NCBI RefSeq assembly: GCF_028769735.1 | Contig: NC_088176.1 | Coordinates: forward strand, 20,025,501 to 20,089,500 | Length of the DNA: 64,000 nt | Reading direction: 5' to 3' | Source: Zonotrichia leucophrys gambelii | Taxonomy: Eukaryota > Chordata > Aves > Passeriformes > Passerellidae | In this document: positions 1 to 12,400 of the stretch, piece by piece | How the letters are laid out: every line of letters starts with the position of its first letter | Position numbering within the stretch: position 1 is the first letter of the stretch | The notes under the pieces: model-generated | Seen by the model: the letters and a program-made list of their open reading frames with translations, nothing else | Databases searched by the model: none | What the model was told of the DNA's origin: nothing | Program-made: the position numbers and the translations under genes

Positions 1-501
1 ACTCCCTCCCAGCACACATTTCCCTCATTGCCTGATAAACCCTGTGAACGAGCTGAGGAAGTACAGACTACATTAAAAAGTTAGTCAAGGCCACAGGCAT
101 TACTTGCATCATACCAGAACTGTAAAAAACATGCTAAAGCAACCCGACTCCAGAATTTAGGTAACTTTCACATATCAAGCCCCACCAGATACATATCTGA
201 TTTAAATTTCACACCTCTAGAGTGATGGTACCTCTAACCCTTCCTTAGGTTCCTCAAAGCATCACTTTCTCTGCTTAAAGCATTCCTTCCCCTGCCCTTA
301 TTATCTAGTTCAAACTTTCCCTTCCTTAGCCTTAAGCAATTGCTCTTTCTCCTACCATCTGAGACCAACCAATTCCCTCTCTTCATTTATCTTACTACCT
401 TAATGATATTAATAGACTATTAATAGTCACCTCTACTCACTCTAAAAATTGAGTTCACTCTGCTTTTTGCTGCCCTCCTTTGTGTTCTCTCGTTTCCTCA
501 G

Positions 502-541
502 CGCCTCCACAAGCAAAGACTTAACTGACAAAGTACTCAAG
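502..541 (+). other. Exon-like signal 1 on the plus strand
   Basis: A strong acceptor (a long pyrimidine tract ending tttcctcag at 501) is followed after 40 nt by a strong donor, CAAG followed by gtaagc. One frame is open. It may be a chance pseudo-exon. Confidence 0.2.
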
Positions 542-1287
542 GTAAGCACGTCTATGTATAGGAGCCTGCAAAAACCTCCTGAACTTACTACTGCTCTGTA
601 ACAGGAACTATGATAGAAAACAGTGTGAGATATGTTTTACTATTTTTTTAAACTTTGTTGATCCATGAACACAATGTCCTACAGATCAGAGAAATCCCAT
701 TAATGAATTTTAAAGCAAAGTGTTCGGGCAACAAACCCACAAAAAGCAGATATGACAACTCAGTTGCTGAAGAGTTCATGCACTCTTTTCTCACAAATGC
801 ATCTGACCATCATGACTATGAGGGGAAAGTGCAACTATGCTTTCAGCTTATCTCTCTGCATCTTTGAGACCAAACACCATGAAGTACTAATAAGAATTAA
901 CTGTTACATTAGGATTGGATAGGGTTGAAGAAAGGGTTTAACAAAAATGACCTTCGTAACTGGGCAACGCTGAGGTCATGAAAAAATGAATGCAGAAAAG
1001 GATATCTCAAGGAAATATCAAAATCACCCACATAAACATTTAAAAGCTCTTCTACGCTGCATTCTGTCCCCGTAAATTCCTAAGCTAATAGACAATTCTG
1101 AAACTACTGGAGAGATGTGGGCTTCCCCCCAACCCACCATGAGAGGTCATTCCATGAGAAGTCATTACAATTTTATTTTCTCATCTGTACCACTGTGCTC
1201 TTCCCATGAATTACAACCTTGTGTTCAAATCAGCAGCTTACTGATCAGTCAAGACTCCCACACACATACCTTCTTCTCTCTCTTCAG

Positions 1288-1351
1288 ACGAGTATGGTGT
1301 CAAAAACCTGGCTTGACTCATCTGCTACATTAAATAGCTTCTTTTACGCCT
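1288..1351 (+). other. Exon-like signal 2 on the plus strand
   Basis: The acceptor cttctctctcttcag ends at 1287 and a donor (gtaagg) starts at 1352. The 64-nt interval has an open frame. It may be a chance pseudo-exon. Confidence 0.2.
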
Positions 1352-3143
1352 GTAAGGACAGTTATCCAAAACCAGTCCACAGCACTGAAATGGTTGTTTA
1401 ATGTCAACTGAGTTTTTTTAATCTATCTGGAGAAACCAACTGAATTCCAAAACAAAGGGAATGCATGCATTATTTCATCCTGTTAGGAACAATTAATACA
1501 TACTGCCATGAACAACTGGTTATTTCTTCTTAAATGTACTTTTAAATACATATCTGATTTCTGAAAATTTGTAGCTGAGTTAACAGTAATATAAGATTAA
1601 CTTCCATTTGACGGACATATTTTAGATCTTAAACAAAAGTCAGTCTGAACCTTCACAGAGATACTGTCTGTTAACGTGCTCATGCTTTAAGGTGCTTTCA
1701 GTAATTTAAGGCAACCTTGAATGGGTTTGTTTCTTTTTTTGTAAGCAGCACAAGTTCTATGCTTGGAGCTCCCTCAATTGACAGTCACATAATTATTAAC
1801 TGGTATAAACTGTGAGTAAAACCCTGGAAGGATAGCTAACCCTAAAATGCCATCAAAATAATTTTGCCTGAGTAGTGAAGAAGTTAAAATTTAGCAATAT
1901 TAAATTATTCTTACAGTTATTATTGAAGTATAGCTTATTGTATCCACTTTTCTCATGTGTTCCTATTTTAAATTATTTTGATTAGTGATATAAACACACA
2001 TAAAACTTCCCAAGCCTATGATTAACTGGTGAATCATCTGGGACTGGGCCAGGCAAAACTTAAGATAATGCTCTTTCAACAAATGTAATTTAAGTTAGTT
2101 TACAAACAGACACTTGACCTTCTTATTCATGAGTATATTCAGTGTTTACTCACTCAAGAATTATTATTAAAACAATTCTATTGATGTCAATAAGGAAGTT
2201 TGTTTCTTGAGTAGAACTCTTTCACTTGTATCTGCTTCCACAGACATGCTAGTGAAAATATCAGTGCTCTCAAGTGACTCCACAGCTGGTCTTCACATTT
2301 TTCCATTAATGAAAAAGCAATCTTAAAAACCTTTCCAAGCTACATTGCTTTGGTTTTAAAGGATAAAAAATTTTTCAATGTACTAGAAGAATAATGCAGA
2401 TAGCAAGAGAATTACAAAATAATGACTCTAACATGCTTTTTCTAAAACATTTTCTGAAACTTTAAAGGTAATTCCATCTGCAATAGCAATGGTGAACAAT
2501 TAGCCTTTGAAAGGCTGTACAGATATATAAGTAGCCTTGAAAAGATTATGAAGTGATAAAATGCTAGAGGCAGCAAGCACAGATGGATGAAAATATACTT
2601 TTGTTTTTTACCAGCCACAGCACTGAACAAGAGACAGCACAGTGGCTGGAGACTGCAGAACACAGCTAACTTCAGTGAGGTGTTTGTAAATCCCAAGCAC
2701 CTTTTTATCTTGGTCCAAGCTCGCACAAACACTGACTTGTCCTACACTGTTTGTCCAAAGTCTATTTATACATATAGCAGCAGTACCTAAGTGCTTCTGC
2801 ACAGTTTCATTTAGCACAGCAGTAACATAACCAAAGACTGCTACAAAGAACATTGCCTACTCTCCCCATCCGTCAATCTTCCTTTCTCAAAAGCTTCAGC
2901 ACCCCACTGCTGCTGAGGACCATCTCTGTACAGGAATCTATCCACTGAAAGAAGGAAGGAAAATTTAGACTGATTACTGAGTGTTCCTTAAAAAGAGACA
3001 CATCTGAGCGAAGATATGCACACATTTCCTTTCATTCTGCCTTTTTCACCTATCCATCTGTTCCTTCCTATTCCAATCCACCATTTCTTTTGCTTTGCTC
3101 CTTTTCCTCACCCTGAACCTCCGCCCTACCCCTCTCCCTATAG

Positions 3144-3224
3144 AACATTAGATCCAAACCCTTTGAGAATTCCAGTATTCTGGAAAGCTGCCTGTACTTT
3201 CTATGTCCTACCCAACCATCACTG
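3144..3224 (+). other. Exon-like signal 3 on the plus strand
   Basis: A very long pyrimidine-rich stretch ends in ccctatag at 3143, and a strong donor (CTG followed by gtaagt) starts at 3225. The 81-nt interval is open in two frames. Read directly from signal 2 it meets a stop codon at the junction, so a coding chain through all three is unlikely. Confidence 0.25.
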
Positions 3225-4896
3225 GTAAGTCCATTCCAGCAATGTTAACAATCAGGGGAAATTATCAGTAAACAGTTCCTTCCCTCTTCCCAAATTCCCC
3301 CATCTTAATGTGGGTGCAGTAACCTTTGTTAAAAAGGAATGGGCATTTCCCTTCTCTAAAGCAGAGCACATTCTGGTTAACTCCCAAGTGCTGCACGCTC
3401 CATTTGAGCACATGTGCTGCTCAGCAGGTCTAAATATGACTTCCACAAACAGCAGGTACAAACTTGGTTGCCTTTGAGAGAAGGAACTGTGCTAGGCAGT
3501 TTCTTTTCCAAACACAGAAGGATCATACTTACATAATTTCGCTACTGTAGGACAGCAAATTACTCTTCATTTTATTTTTGCCTTCTTTTGCTCCCAACAC
3601 AAGGTCTAAATGCATATTACAAACACAATGAGTGATCATAGAAATACAGGGAGTAAGAATTTTATATTTACAAGAACTGGCACTTATTTTAAAAAGGTGA
3701 ACTTAAGTGTGTATGGCAGTCATTTCATTTAATTCCATCCAATAACATACTCTTCAGCCAGGGACAAAGAAAAGGTTATATTGTATCAAAGCTGACAAAC
3801 TGTTAACTCTTTAAGAATTCTCAATAGCTGCTGAACTCCTGTGGGAACCTCCTCCTCATCCTTCCTATAGCAACACTGAACTTTAACAAGCTATTAAACT
3901 ACTACGTAATTGATTTTTGTATGGTATAAATGTCACTAAAAAGACAAGTTAGTCAAAAGAATTACAAAGTAAATATTATCCTACTGACCTTACTAAAATT
4001 TGCAGACACAAACTGAAGCAACGGTATTTTTCCAGCCTCACGTTTCCTCCCATGTTAAATATATTGTTGAAAGTACTTCAGTTTATTTCTCTTCAGATGT
4101 ACTAATATACTGCTTGGTATGGACCCAGTTTTTCCTTTTCAGGCCTCTGATTAACTTCATACAAAGAAACTGATATACAAAGGACATTTAAAAACAGTTT
4201 TAAAACTTGGTAGCTAGAACTGTAATGGAATAAACATAACCTTCTCTTAAAAAAACCCACTTGGTTACTACTGATTATTTTTAAAAAATTCATCAACTCA
4301 GAATTATTCTGCAGAGCTTTATGTAAGTATACTTCCATTCTTTCCTGGTCACAACGACATAAGAAAGCTAAAGCATGCACATTGTCTTCAGTTGCAGAAG
4401 TTTCATACTTTATATTGAATTCTTGAAGTGATGACTTTGTACTTTACTTTGGCAGCTTGTTGTCTTAGATGATCCTGTCATTCCCAGGGCAGCAATGGGG
4501 CAGGGCAGGGCAGCCCTTCCAGCAGTAGTGGCATCACCACAGCTCCAGCCCTGTTCCCAACAGAACCCTGTACCAGGACAAGCATGGAACAGAACCCCCC
4601 CATGCTTCTGAACACCTCACAACCATCACACCTGAAAGCATCTGCAGGAGCAGGAGAACAAGCATGATTAAAATGACACTTCTCTCCACACCAATAATTT
4701 CTAATGATTTTTCTGTAGATCTGCATACACTACCATCCTGCTTAAATGTAGTAGTTTTCCTTAAATAAGCAGTCAGTCTCAAAATACTTTTTTGAAAGAC
4801 AATTATTGTCCATCATGAGGAGAAACTTAAGTGCTGAGTAGTAATGAAACACATGAAGTCCTGAGTCAAAATTTGGCATGTCCTCCAATCTAAGTC

Positions 4897-4902
4897 TTTA
4901 TT
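4897..4902 (-). terminator. poly(A) signal AATAAA, distal candidate
   Basis: A second AATAAA in transcript sense lies 159 nt beyond the first. It is followed further down by a modest GU stretch (CATGTGTTTC). It could give a slightly longer alternative 3' end. Confidence 0.4.
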
Positions 4903-5035
4903 GCATAAACCTTGTTAATGAACTAGAATAAACAACTTAATTACGTTTGTTCACGTGTAAGAAAATTAATTAGACGTTTCCATCTAAGTGAAAAGTAAAG
5001 CTAAACAGAAAAGAAAGCTCAAACACAGACAGGTA

Positions 5036-5788
5036 AATAGAACTATTTTCATAGATTTATTTGAAAAATACTTACAAAAGCAAGTATGCTTGACACTAAA
5101 ATAGTTAAACTTATTCTGTGTTTACATTGGTGTAGTTAAGCGTGCAGCATTAACAGTCTTTTCTGTTTGAAGCATCATTAGTTTGCTTTAAAGAAGTGGA
5201 GAAAATTGGGGTTTACTGTGAACAATGTCTTCCTGTCACTTCCTCTGCTGTGATCTCCGTATGAGATCGCAGAACATTGAAAACCGTGCTTGCTTTACTA
5301 ACTACCACCTGCCAAGGGCAGATTTACTGGAACCTGGAAGGTGGATCAGTTTTTTTTTTCCCTAGGAAGGAACAGGAGAGGGGAAGGAGAAGAAAACAAA
5401 AGGATTGGTTTCTTTTTGTGAAGAATTTACCAAAGCTACATTTCATGAAAAAGAGTCCTTAAAAATGTCCTTTTGTTAGTTGCCATCTTCCTTCAAAATG
5501 TGTGCACACTTCTGAACTTACCCGTAAGCAAATTACCATTCCTATAGCACTTGTTTGCTAGGAGAGGCCAGGACTAAAACAGTTAAGATTCCCCATCCAG
5601 ACAGCAGTTCAGTAGTGTCAGAAACGAAATACAGTGCAATTAGTTTCCACATACTGTATAGCTACATTTTAAGACAAAACTGGCACAGATAGTGTTTGAA
5701 AGACTTTCCTGTCTCCATGCAATCCACACTCTGGCAACAACCATAGTCCACAGAGTGGTGTACTGGGGCACATGGAGCGAATGGGAGC
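5036..5788 (-). other. USP54: USP54 3' untranslated region (likely)
   Basis: This stretch runs from the stop codon to just past the first good poly(A) signal. It is about 750 nt with no competing long frame on this strand. The true end depends on which of the two poly(A) signals is used, so the lower limit is an estimate. Confidence 0.7.
5056..5061 (-). terminator. poly(A) signal AATAAA, proximal
   Basis: The plus strand reads TTTATT, so the transcript reads AATAAA about 730 nt after the stop. A GU-rich downstream element (CTGTCTGTGTTTG in transcript sense) follows about 25-38 nt further on, which fits a real cleavage site near 5035. Confidence 0.65.
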
Positions 5789-6447
5789 TCACCAGCCGTT
5801 CTTTTGCAAGGTGCCAGTAGCTGCTGCTGCTCGAGCCAGCATATTTCTGTGTGTCTCAGAAGCAGAAGCAAAAGTCCCATCCCTCACATGCACTGGCAGC
5901 ATTCGTCTTCTGCCAGGCTGAGGGGTGTAGCTGCTCTCTCGCCAGTCTTCTTCTGGAGGCATGTCCACTCTCCTTGGGCCCGGGGCCTTAACACAAGAGG
6001 GGGGCACAGGGCAGCCTTGAGAAGCACCGGGATCCCAAGAAGGCTCACGTGGTATTCTTAAAGTGCTATAGTCTGTGCTGGCTGGTACTCTGCAACCCAT
6101 GGCATGAGATTCATGCATGTGATGTTGTGAAGGCTGCTGGAGGAAGCCCTCTTGGAAACTCTTGCCTGGCTGGCCAGCATGTTTCCCCCAGAGCACTGTT
6201 CGCTTATCTGGTAACGTGGCTGTTTGTGCAGCAGGATAATTTGTGTTCAGCAAACGGCCAGAGACTCTCAATGCTCCACCTCCTAAATGCAAATTAACAA
6301 GAGGCTTTTGCCCCTGGGAGAGGGTGCCTTTGGGTACACAAGGGAGACTCCCATAGCTCAGTGCCACACCTGGGTAGTCTTCACCTTGGAAAGCTTCACC
6401 CCTGTCAGGCACAACCAGAAGTTTCTGGATGACGTTCTTCTGATCTC
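5789..6447 (-). CDS. USP54: USP54 coding exon 22, C-terminus (residues 1531-1749 and stop)
   Basis: The last coding exon is 659 nt and ends in TGA at 5789-5791. It starts [19 protein letters not shown] and ends with a divergent Ala/Thr-rich tail. The conserved block at residues 1687-1704 ([18 protein letters not shown]) matches the human C-terminal region. The acceptor is aaatttatttcag. The exon continues into the 3' UTR. Confidence 0.95.
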
Positions 6448-9400
6448 CTGAAATAAATTTTTAAAAAAAGGTTTGCTTAGTTACAATTTTTGTTTCATCC
6501 TCTCTGAACTATCAGCTGTGGCCAGCAGGTGACAGAAGAACAGTGAAATCACTAGTACATCCAGTTACTGACTAACATGCAATTCTGAATAAAAGCTAGC
6601 TGTACCTTTTCCAGCATTCATTTTCCTCACTGCATTTCCTCTTCTATCCTACTGCAGCTGCTGTCACAGATTTTTTTACTAGCCCCTTGTTTCATCATAG
6701 AGGAGCCCAACAAAGTATTCCAAGGCTGGCAGATCAAACTGGTTTTGATGCTGTCACAGGAAAATAATTCTCATGCAGGAAGTAGTTATTTCTACTGGCA
6801 CATGTGTGATTCGTGGGAATGAGTAATTTGTGGAAGTACTCTTACACATGGAAACAAGGTGGTGGGTCTTACTACTACTTTAACATTAAAGAAAATAACT
6901 CAAAAATATTGATGTGACTTTGTATATAGCCATCATAATGTTTCCATTAGGGTTATTGGCTTTGGTTATGCACAGTTAGCACAGAACCACAAAAAAATTC
7001 TGAAGGACAGAGAAGAAGAAACGTGATTTGTCCTTCCAGATTGCTGGAGGAATTCAGGCAGATAATGAAACTCCATTATGAAAGACAAGAACTGAGGAGC
7101 TGTACTTCAGCAACATTTCTGATCACCAAGAAGGATGAAAAGTCCTGTGATTATTACCTGACAGTTTACGTGCCTTGCCCACCATGCTGGGCATCAGTAC
7201 ATCATGGGGTGGGTGCTGCACCTGGTTTGGGTTGTGCTGGGGATCAAAGGGAAATACAGGAGGATCATGGGGGAAAGGAAGGGAAGTGGAGCTGGAAGAA
7301 CGGTGGCTGGTGTCCACTGGCATTTTCCTCGTATTTGGTGCTTCCTTTTGTAAAATGAGAAAGGAGAAGAACAGAACATAAAATGATGAGTAAACACAGA
7401 GTTGGGTTGAAACAAGCAAAGGTGGTGTTGATCCAAGGAAGAAAGGGATGAGTCACTGGAACAAAAACATGCATCTGTATGTGAAAAAGACAGACAAAAA
7501 TTGCATCAATCCAGTAAGGCTCTTACTGAAGTGGTGGGCTACATAGGATCATTAGACTGGAATTGTAACAAAAAGAAAAAGCCAAAACAAACCACAAACC
7601 ACTCCTGGGGGTTTGGCTGACAAACTGAATACACCAAACAAGTCAGGCCAGTCAGCATTGGAAATGGCATGCTACACAAGCCATCAAATACAGTATTGCT
7701 GATTCTTGTTTTCTATTTTCTACCAGGCTTTATTGAAAGCTCTGATTCCCGACTGTGTACAGATTTACCTGTCACAGCTGAAATATTTACCTGTGCTGTA
7801 CCATTTGCCTCTATTAGGAGATATCTACCCCAAAAAGCAGGGATGGCTGAATGGCACAACAACAAACCATCACAGACTTGAGTGCAGTGACTTAATTGAA
7901 ATAGACAACCATTCTACTGGCCACTTATGTTGTGGGGATAGAAACCTTACATAAAGGGCAGGTCTTGAACAGCTAGAGCTTTGTAATTGCTTCTGTCAGC
8001 ACTTCCAGGTATGTCAGAGCCCTTAACTAAAGCATGCTGAGAAGCAAACTCTTCAAAGTTGACATATACTTAGTTTATGGTACAGAGCAGAGAGGTGCAA
8101 TTGGAGCAACCTGTCTAACTGATTTTGTAACTGAGACTCTTCTATACCTGTTACACAGTTGGTTTCAAATAAAAGTTTGAGCAGAGTTTGCAAAAAATTC
8201 AGTCAAAGCCAAAACTTGACATTATATCTAGCTGTGTTGCTAAATAAACACTCTGTTACTGTTTTTCTGACACTTTAAAATTGCATCGAAGACTACTTAA
8301 CAGAAAGGACAAAGGAAAGATCAATCCCCTAACTTTTAGTTATTTTCTGTATGTAACTGTCTGCACCAATTCTTGAATTGTCTCCCCTTTAATGCTGAAT
8401 TTTACTCTCTAAAAATGCTACTTGCTTAAAAAACTCACATGAGAGCAGAAATGTTCCTATTGGTACTGGTGGGGGTTTTTTTTGGAAATTATAAGTGTAT
8501 CAGAAGCTTTCTTAAAAATACTTTAAGTCAACTGAGAAAAATGTTTATACTGGCTGTTTCTGCATACTGACAAGTAATGTTAGCTGACATGCCTATCAGC
8601 TGCAGCAGTCACCACTCTGCAATGGTACCTGAAAAAGACAGCTTTGCTACTTATATAGAAGTTCATTCTTCCAAAGACAGAACAAAAAAGACAGGCTTTT
8701 ATCATGGCTTATTATTGAGTTGTCTTCTGTCTTGTTTGTTGGCTACTAAATGAAGACATAGAAAACACCAACCCTACACACAGATGATAGCTCTTTGGAA
8801 AGCTGCACATCATTCTACTTACAAAACTGTGAGAAGAGACCAAGGTCTCTTCTCTGTTAGAGATAACTGTCCCGCTGAGACTGCGAGCAATGCGACGGAA
8901 ATTCTCTGCACTGTAGATTTCCTCCTCTTCTGGTTCCCTGCTATGTTCTCTGGTAAATGTGACCTGCAGACAATATTCCCCATTTCAGACAAGGTTTTTC
9001 ATAACATCAATTTTGTATAATAATTAGAGGCAACAGATGAATAGAAATATAATGGAGCATATTTCAATGATATTTAATGACCTTTTCTTTCCTAAAATCC
9101 TTCATTTGGGTACTACTTGGAAAACTTAAGATAAATGGTTCTGTTTGGATCTGCTGATTAAAAGTATTATTCCTTATTGTATTTCTTACCTTAGTAAATA
9201 TGCACAGATTGATTTGTCTAAATGAGATACATTCTTTTATAAGTACCTAAAGCCAGGACAAAATGTCTTTAGTGGGATGAATCCACCTAAAGGACTGACT
9301 GCTGCTACAGGCATCACTGCCCCTGAAGAGATAATCATGGCTGCAGCTGACAGTTGTCTTATGATAAAACACTACAGTCTTCTCATAACCAAAAAAAACC

Positions 9401-12400
9401 CACCTAGGATTATTTGATGAATGCTGGAAACTTGTTAATCCTATGCTAGCAAGGAAAATGTTTATTCCATCCTTCCTTTCTTTTGTTCTGTAAAGGAACA
9501 GACTTTGGGCTTCCTTTAACAAGTACACAGATATTACAGGAAATGTCATTTCCCCTTCAAAATACTTCCATGTCTTCATGTACAGGCAGTGACATGTAAC
9601 TGTCAGTTATTTAAACAGTTTCTTCCCAGGAAAAAATGAGAAAGAATGTTCTCCCACTCTGAGGTGACTAACTACCAACTGTAGCAAATACCAAATTATC
9701 ACCCGCTTTAAAAATATGTAGTGACACAGTAAAAAAAAAAAAGTGCCTGTGCCCCTGCAAGTGGTAAAATTAAGAAGCAGTTATCATCAGCTGTGATGCA
9801 AGGTAATTCATGTCACCAAGCTGAAAGAGACTAGATCTTAGTGTTTTCAGGAGTGTCTTCCTCCAAGCCAGAATTTAGATCATTTGACTGCATGCAGCGC
9901 ATGCAGCATGAGTCACTCATATTTTAGCTGGTTAATCCTGAGCTAGACTGCACTTTAAAATTCTTTCTAACATTAATAAAAATGACCCCAGTATCTTTTC
10001 CATAATGTACTTCACTTATCCTACTGTAAATTCTTTCTTGCACAGGGAGAGCCCTTCCCCCTCTAGTACATCTTAAGTACCAAAATATCACCTTGGAGAC
10101 AGAAGAGACACTGGATCCACACAGACTGCGCTCGATCTCCGCCGTTGGGGTTTTGGACAGCCCCATGCCAGCTGCAGCAGGCAGCTTCCTCACACCCGGG
10201 CTCACAGGCACTGGCAAGGAAAACACTGATTAAATTCAACACCTGATTGCATGTTATGGCACATTTCTCCAGCAAAGACAGAGGGACTATACACACAGAA
10301 CAAGAAGTCACAGATCCTTGGGAACATGAATACATCAGCTAACACCCAACATTTCAAGGGGAGACAGTCTATCAGGATACTATGCCTACTTCCCTGGCCC
10401 TCCTGCAGGCTTCAGGGGAGCAGTTAATTGAACTATTTAAGATTTAAATGATTTAACTGCACATCAACACTTGCCTGGCACAGAGGTGAGATTGCTTAAA
10501 GGGCCCAAAAAGACAGAAGATCAGCTACCAGAAGGACTGTTACCTAAAGTTATTTGGGATAAAAAAGTCAGCCTCAGGTTCCCTCCCCACATATTCACCT
10601 GCTCCTTCCCATTCAACGCTACCATTTCTCAGCCATTTGCTGGGCTGGTTAAATACTTAAAGGTGTTATTTTTAACTAGGATTGCTACAATTCACTTCAG
10701 TGCAATCCCCATCAACCACTTACAATCCTAAAATTCCTCATGGAACAGACAGATCAATGGCCTAATTTAAACTGGTCACAGGGAATAAGTTCCTCTAAAA
10801 AGAAAGGAAGGTGATATGCTGATAACAACACCTTTCCTGCATTGAGGTGGTTGCATTTGGCTTGGCTTTAACTGTGCTGTAAAGCCCCTCTAATGAAACA
10901 GACATTTCACCAAGATTCTGAATGCAAAGGTCTAACAAAACCAGTGGATATGGGTCAAAGTCTCAACAGCATTTGAAAATTTATATGTAATCCAAGTCAA
11001 GAGAAAGAAAGAGCAGTCCTAGACCTAGGACTAGGTCTAAATAAAAAATAAAAAAAATCAGGCGATTTTCATCCAGTTCATCACAGTAGATGCACTGGTT
11101 CAAACTTCTCAGTTTTACACAGAATTTGCAGAACTTAGAAAAACAACTGAAAGTTACAGCAACCAGATGATCTCAAATACAAACTTCACTTTAGAAGAAT
11201 ATCCCTATCTCATATCAAATATGTGGTGGGAAAATAGGCAAGAAAAGTCAGCATAAGAAATGGGTCATTTGATGACAGAACTCTGAAACTCCAGCTACCA
11301 CTAAAGCAACTGGGCTTTATGCTGGTAGATTTCCAGAAAGAACTTCCAAAATCAGCTAAGTAGGAATTTATAAGACCTTCTGATTCAAGCCCATGCATAA
11401 CAGGATCTGCTAAGTTGGGAAGTCAGATCCTGCCTAACTCTGAAAGTAAACCAACAGGACAACAAATGGTAAATGGCCACATTTTGATGTCTTAAGTGGT
11501 CTGTGAGCAGACTGCAAGACACAAGAGTTCTAGAGAAAACTCAGGCTGTTCAACAAAAATCTGCTCAAGACTTTACTGCAGTACTCGCTCTGGTCACAGC
11601 CAGGTCTGACATTGTCAGGAATGATGGGGGCTCCACTGCCACGGCTGCAGGGCAGGGGAGAACCTGTCCTGTGTATGTATTCATTGCAATATACATCATA
11701 TGTGTACAGCTATATCTGTGTCACCTTGGTACGCATCCAATTTCAGGCTGCCTTGCATTTAACCAGAAAATTCATTTAATGCTATGACACAGATTATAAA
11801 GAAATTTGCTTCACTTGTGAAGCAGAGAAACAAGGTTGCCCTATCTCAGGCAGGAGATTAGATCAGTTTAAGTGGAACCAGATTGCTGTCATCAGGCTCT
11901 AATTGAATGTCTCCAGCAACAGCTGGATGTCCTCACTGATGGAATCTCTTCGTTTCCTTTCGTCATCTACTAATCCACAAGGTCTCACAGATCCTCATGT
12001 ACCCTCAGTGCTGCTTTCACAAGTAACTTTGCAGAACTTAAAGCAGGCAGTCCTTAGCAAAACACAGGTTCAACTCTCAAATCTTGATAAACTTTTAAAA
12101 GTTATTTCCCTCAACCAGATACAGACCAAATTCTCAATTACAACACAGTCAGTTAGAATTCACCAATGTGGAGAACATTAGCATCAGGGACAGAAACAGT
12201 TTAATAAATTCCAGAGGGGGTGCAGGACTTTTAAACAGCAAAAATCATTCGCCTGACACAAGCAGCTAGCTCTCTACTTGAAAACAGGATCAATTATTTC
12301 TGTTTTACTCTTAACAGATGTTTGCCATGATCAACAGCTACTCTGCAGCCACCCCAGGCAGTGCTATGACACTGCTTTCTCTAGTTAGCTGGAAAGTTTC

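Larger units (their letters stand above)
1..5035. other. DNA downstream of USP54, no supported gene
   Basis: This AT-rich stretch holds only short frames without recognisable similarity. A small GC-rich patch lies at about 4490-4640. Three exon-like signals with good splice sites on the plus strand are described separately. In mammals PPP3CB lies downstream of USP54, but I see no calcineurin sequence here. Confidence 0.6.

Noticed and set aside
1..5035. PPP3CB, expected downstream by mammalian synteny
   Set aside because: No calcineurin catalytic motifs are visible in any frame; the gene may lie beyond the window.
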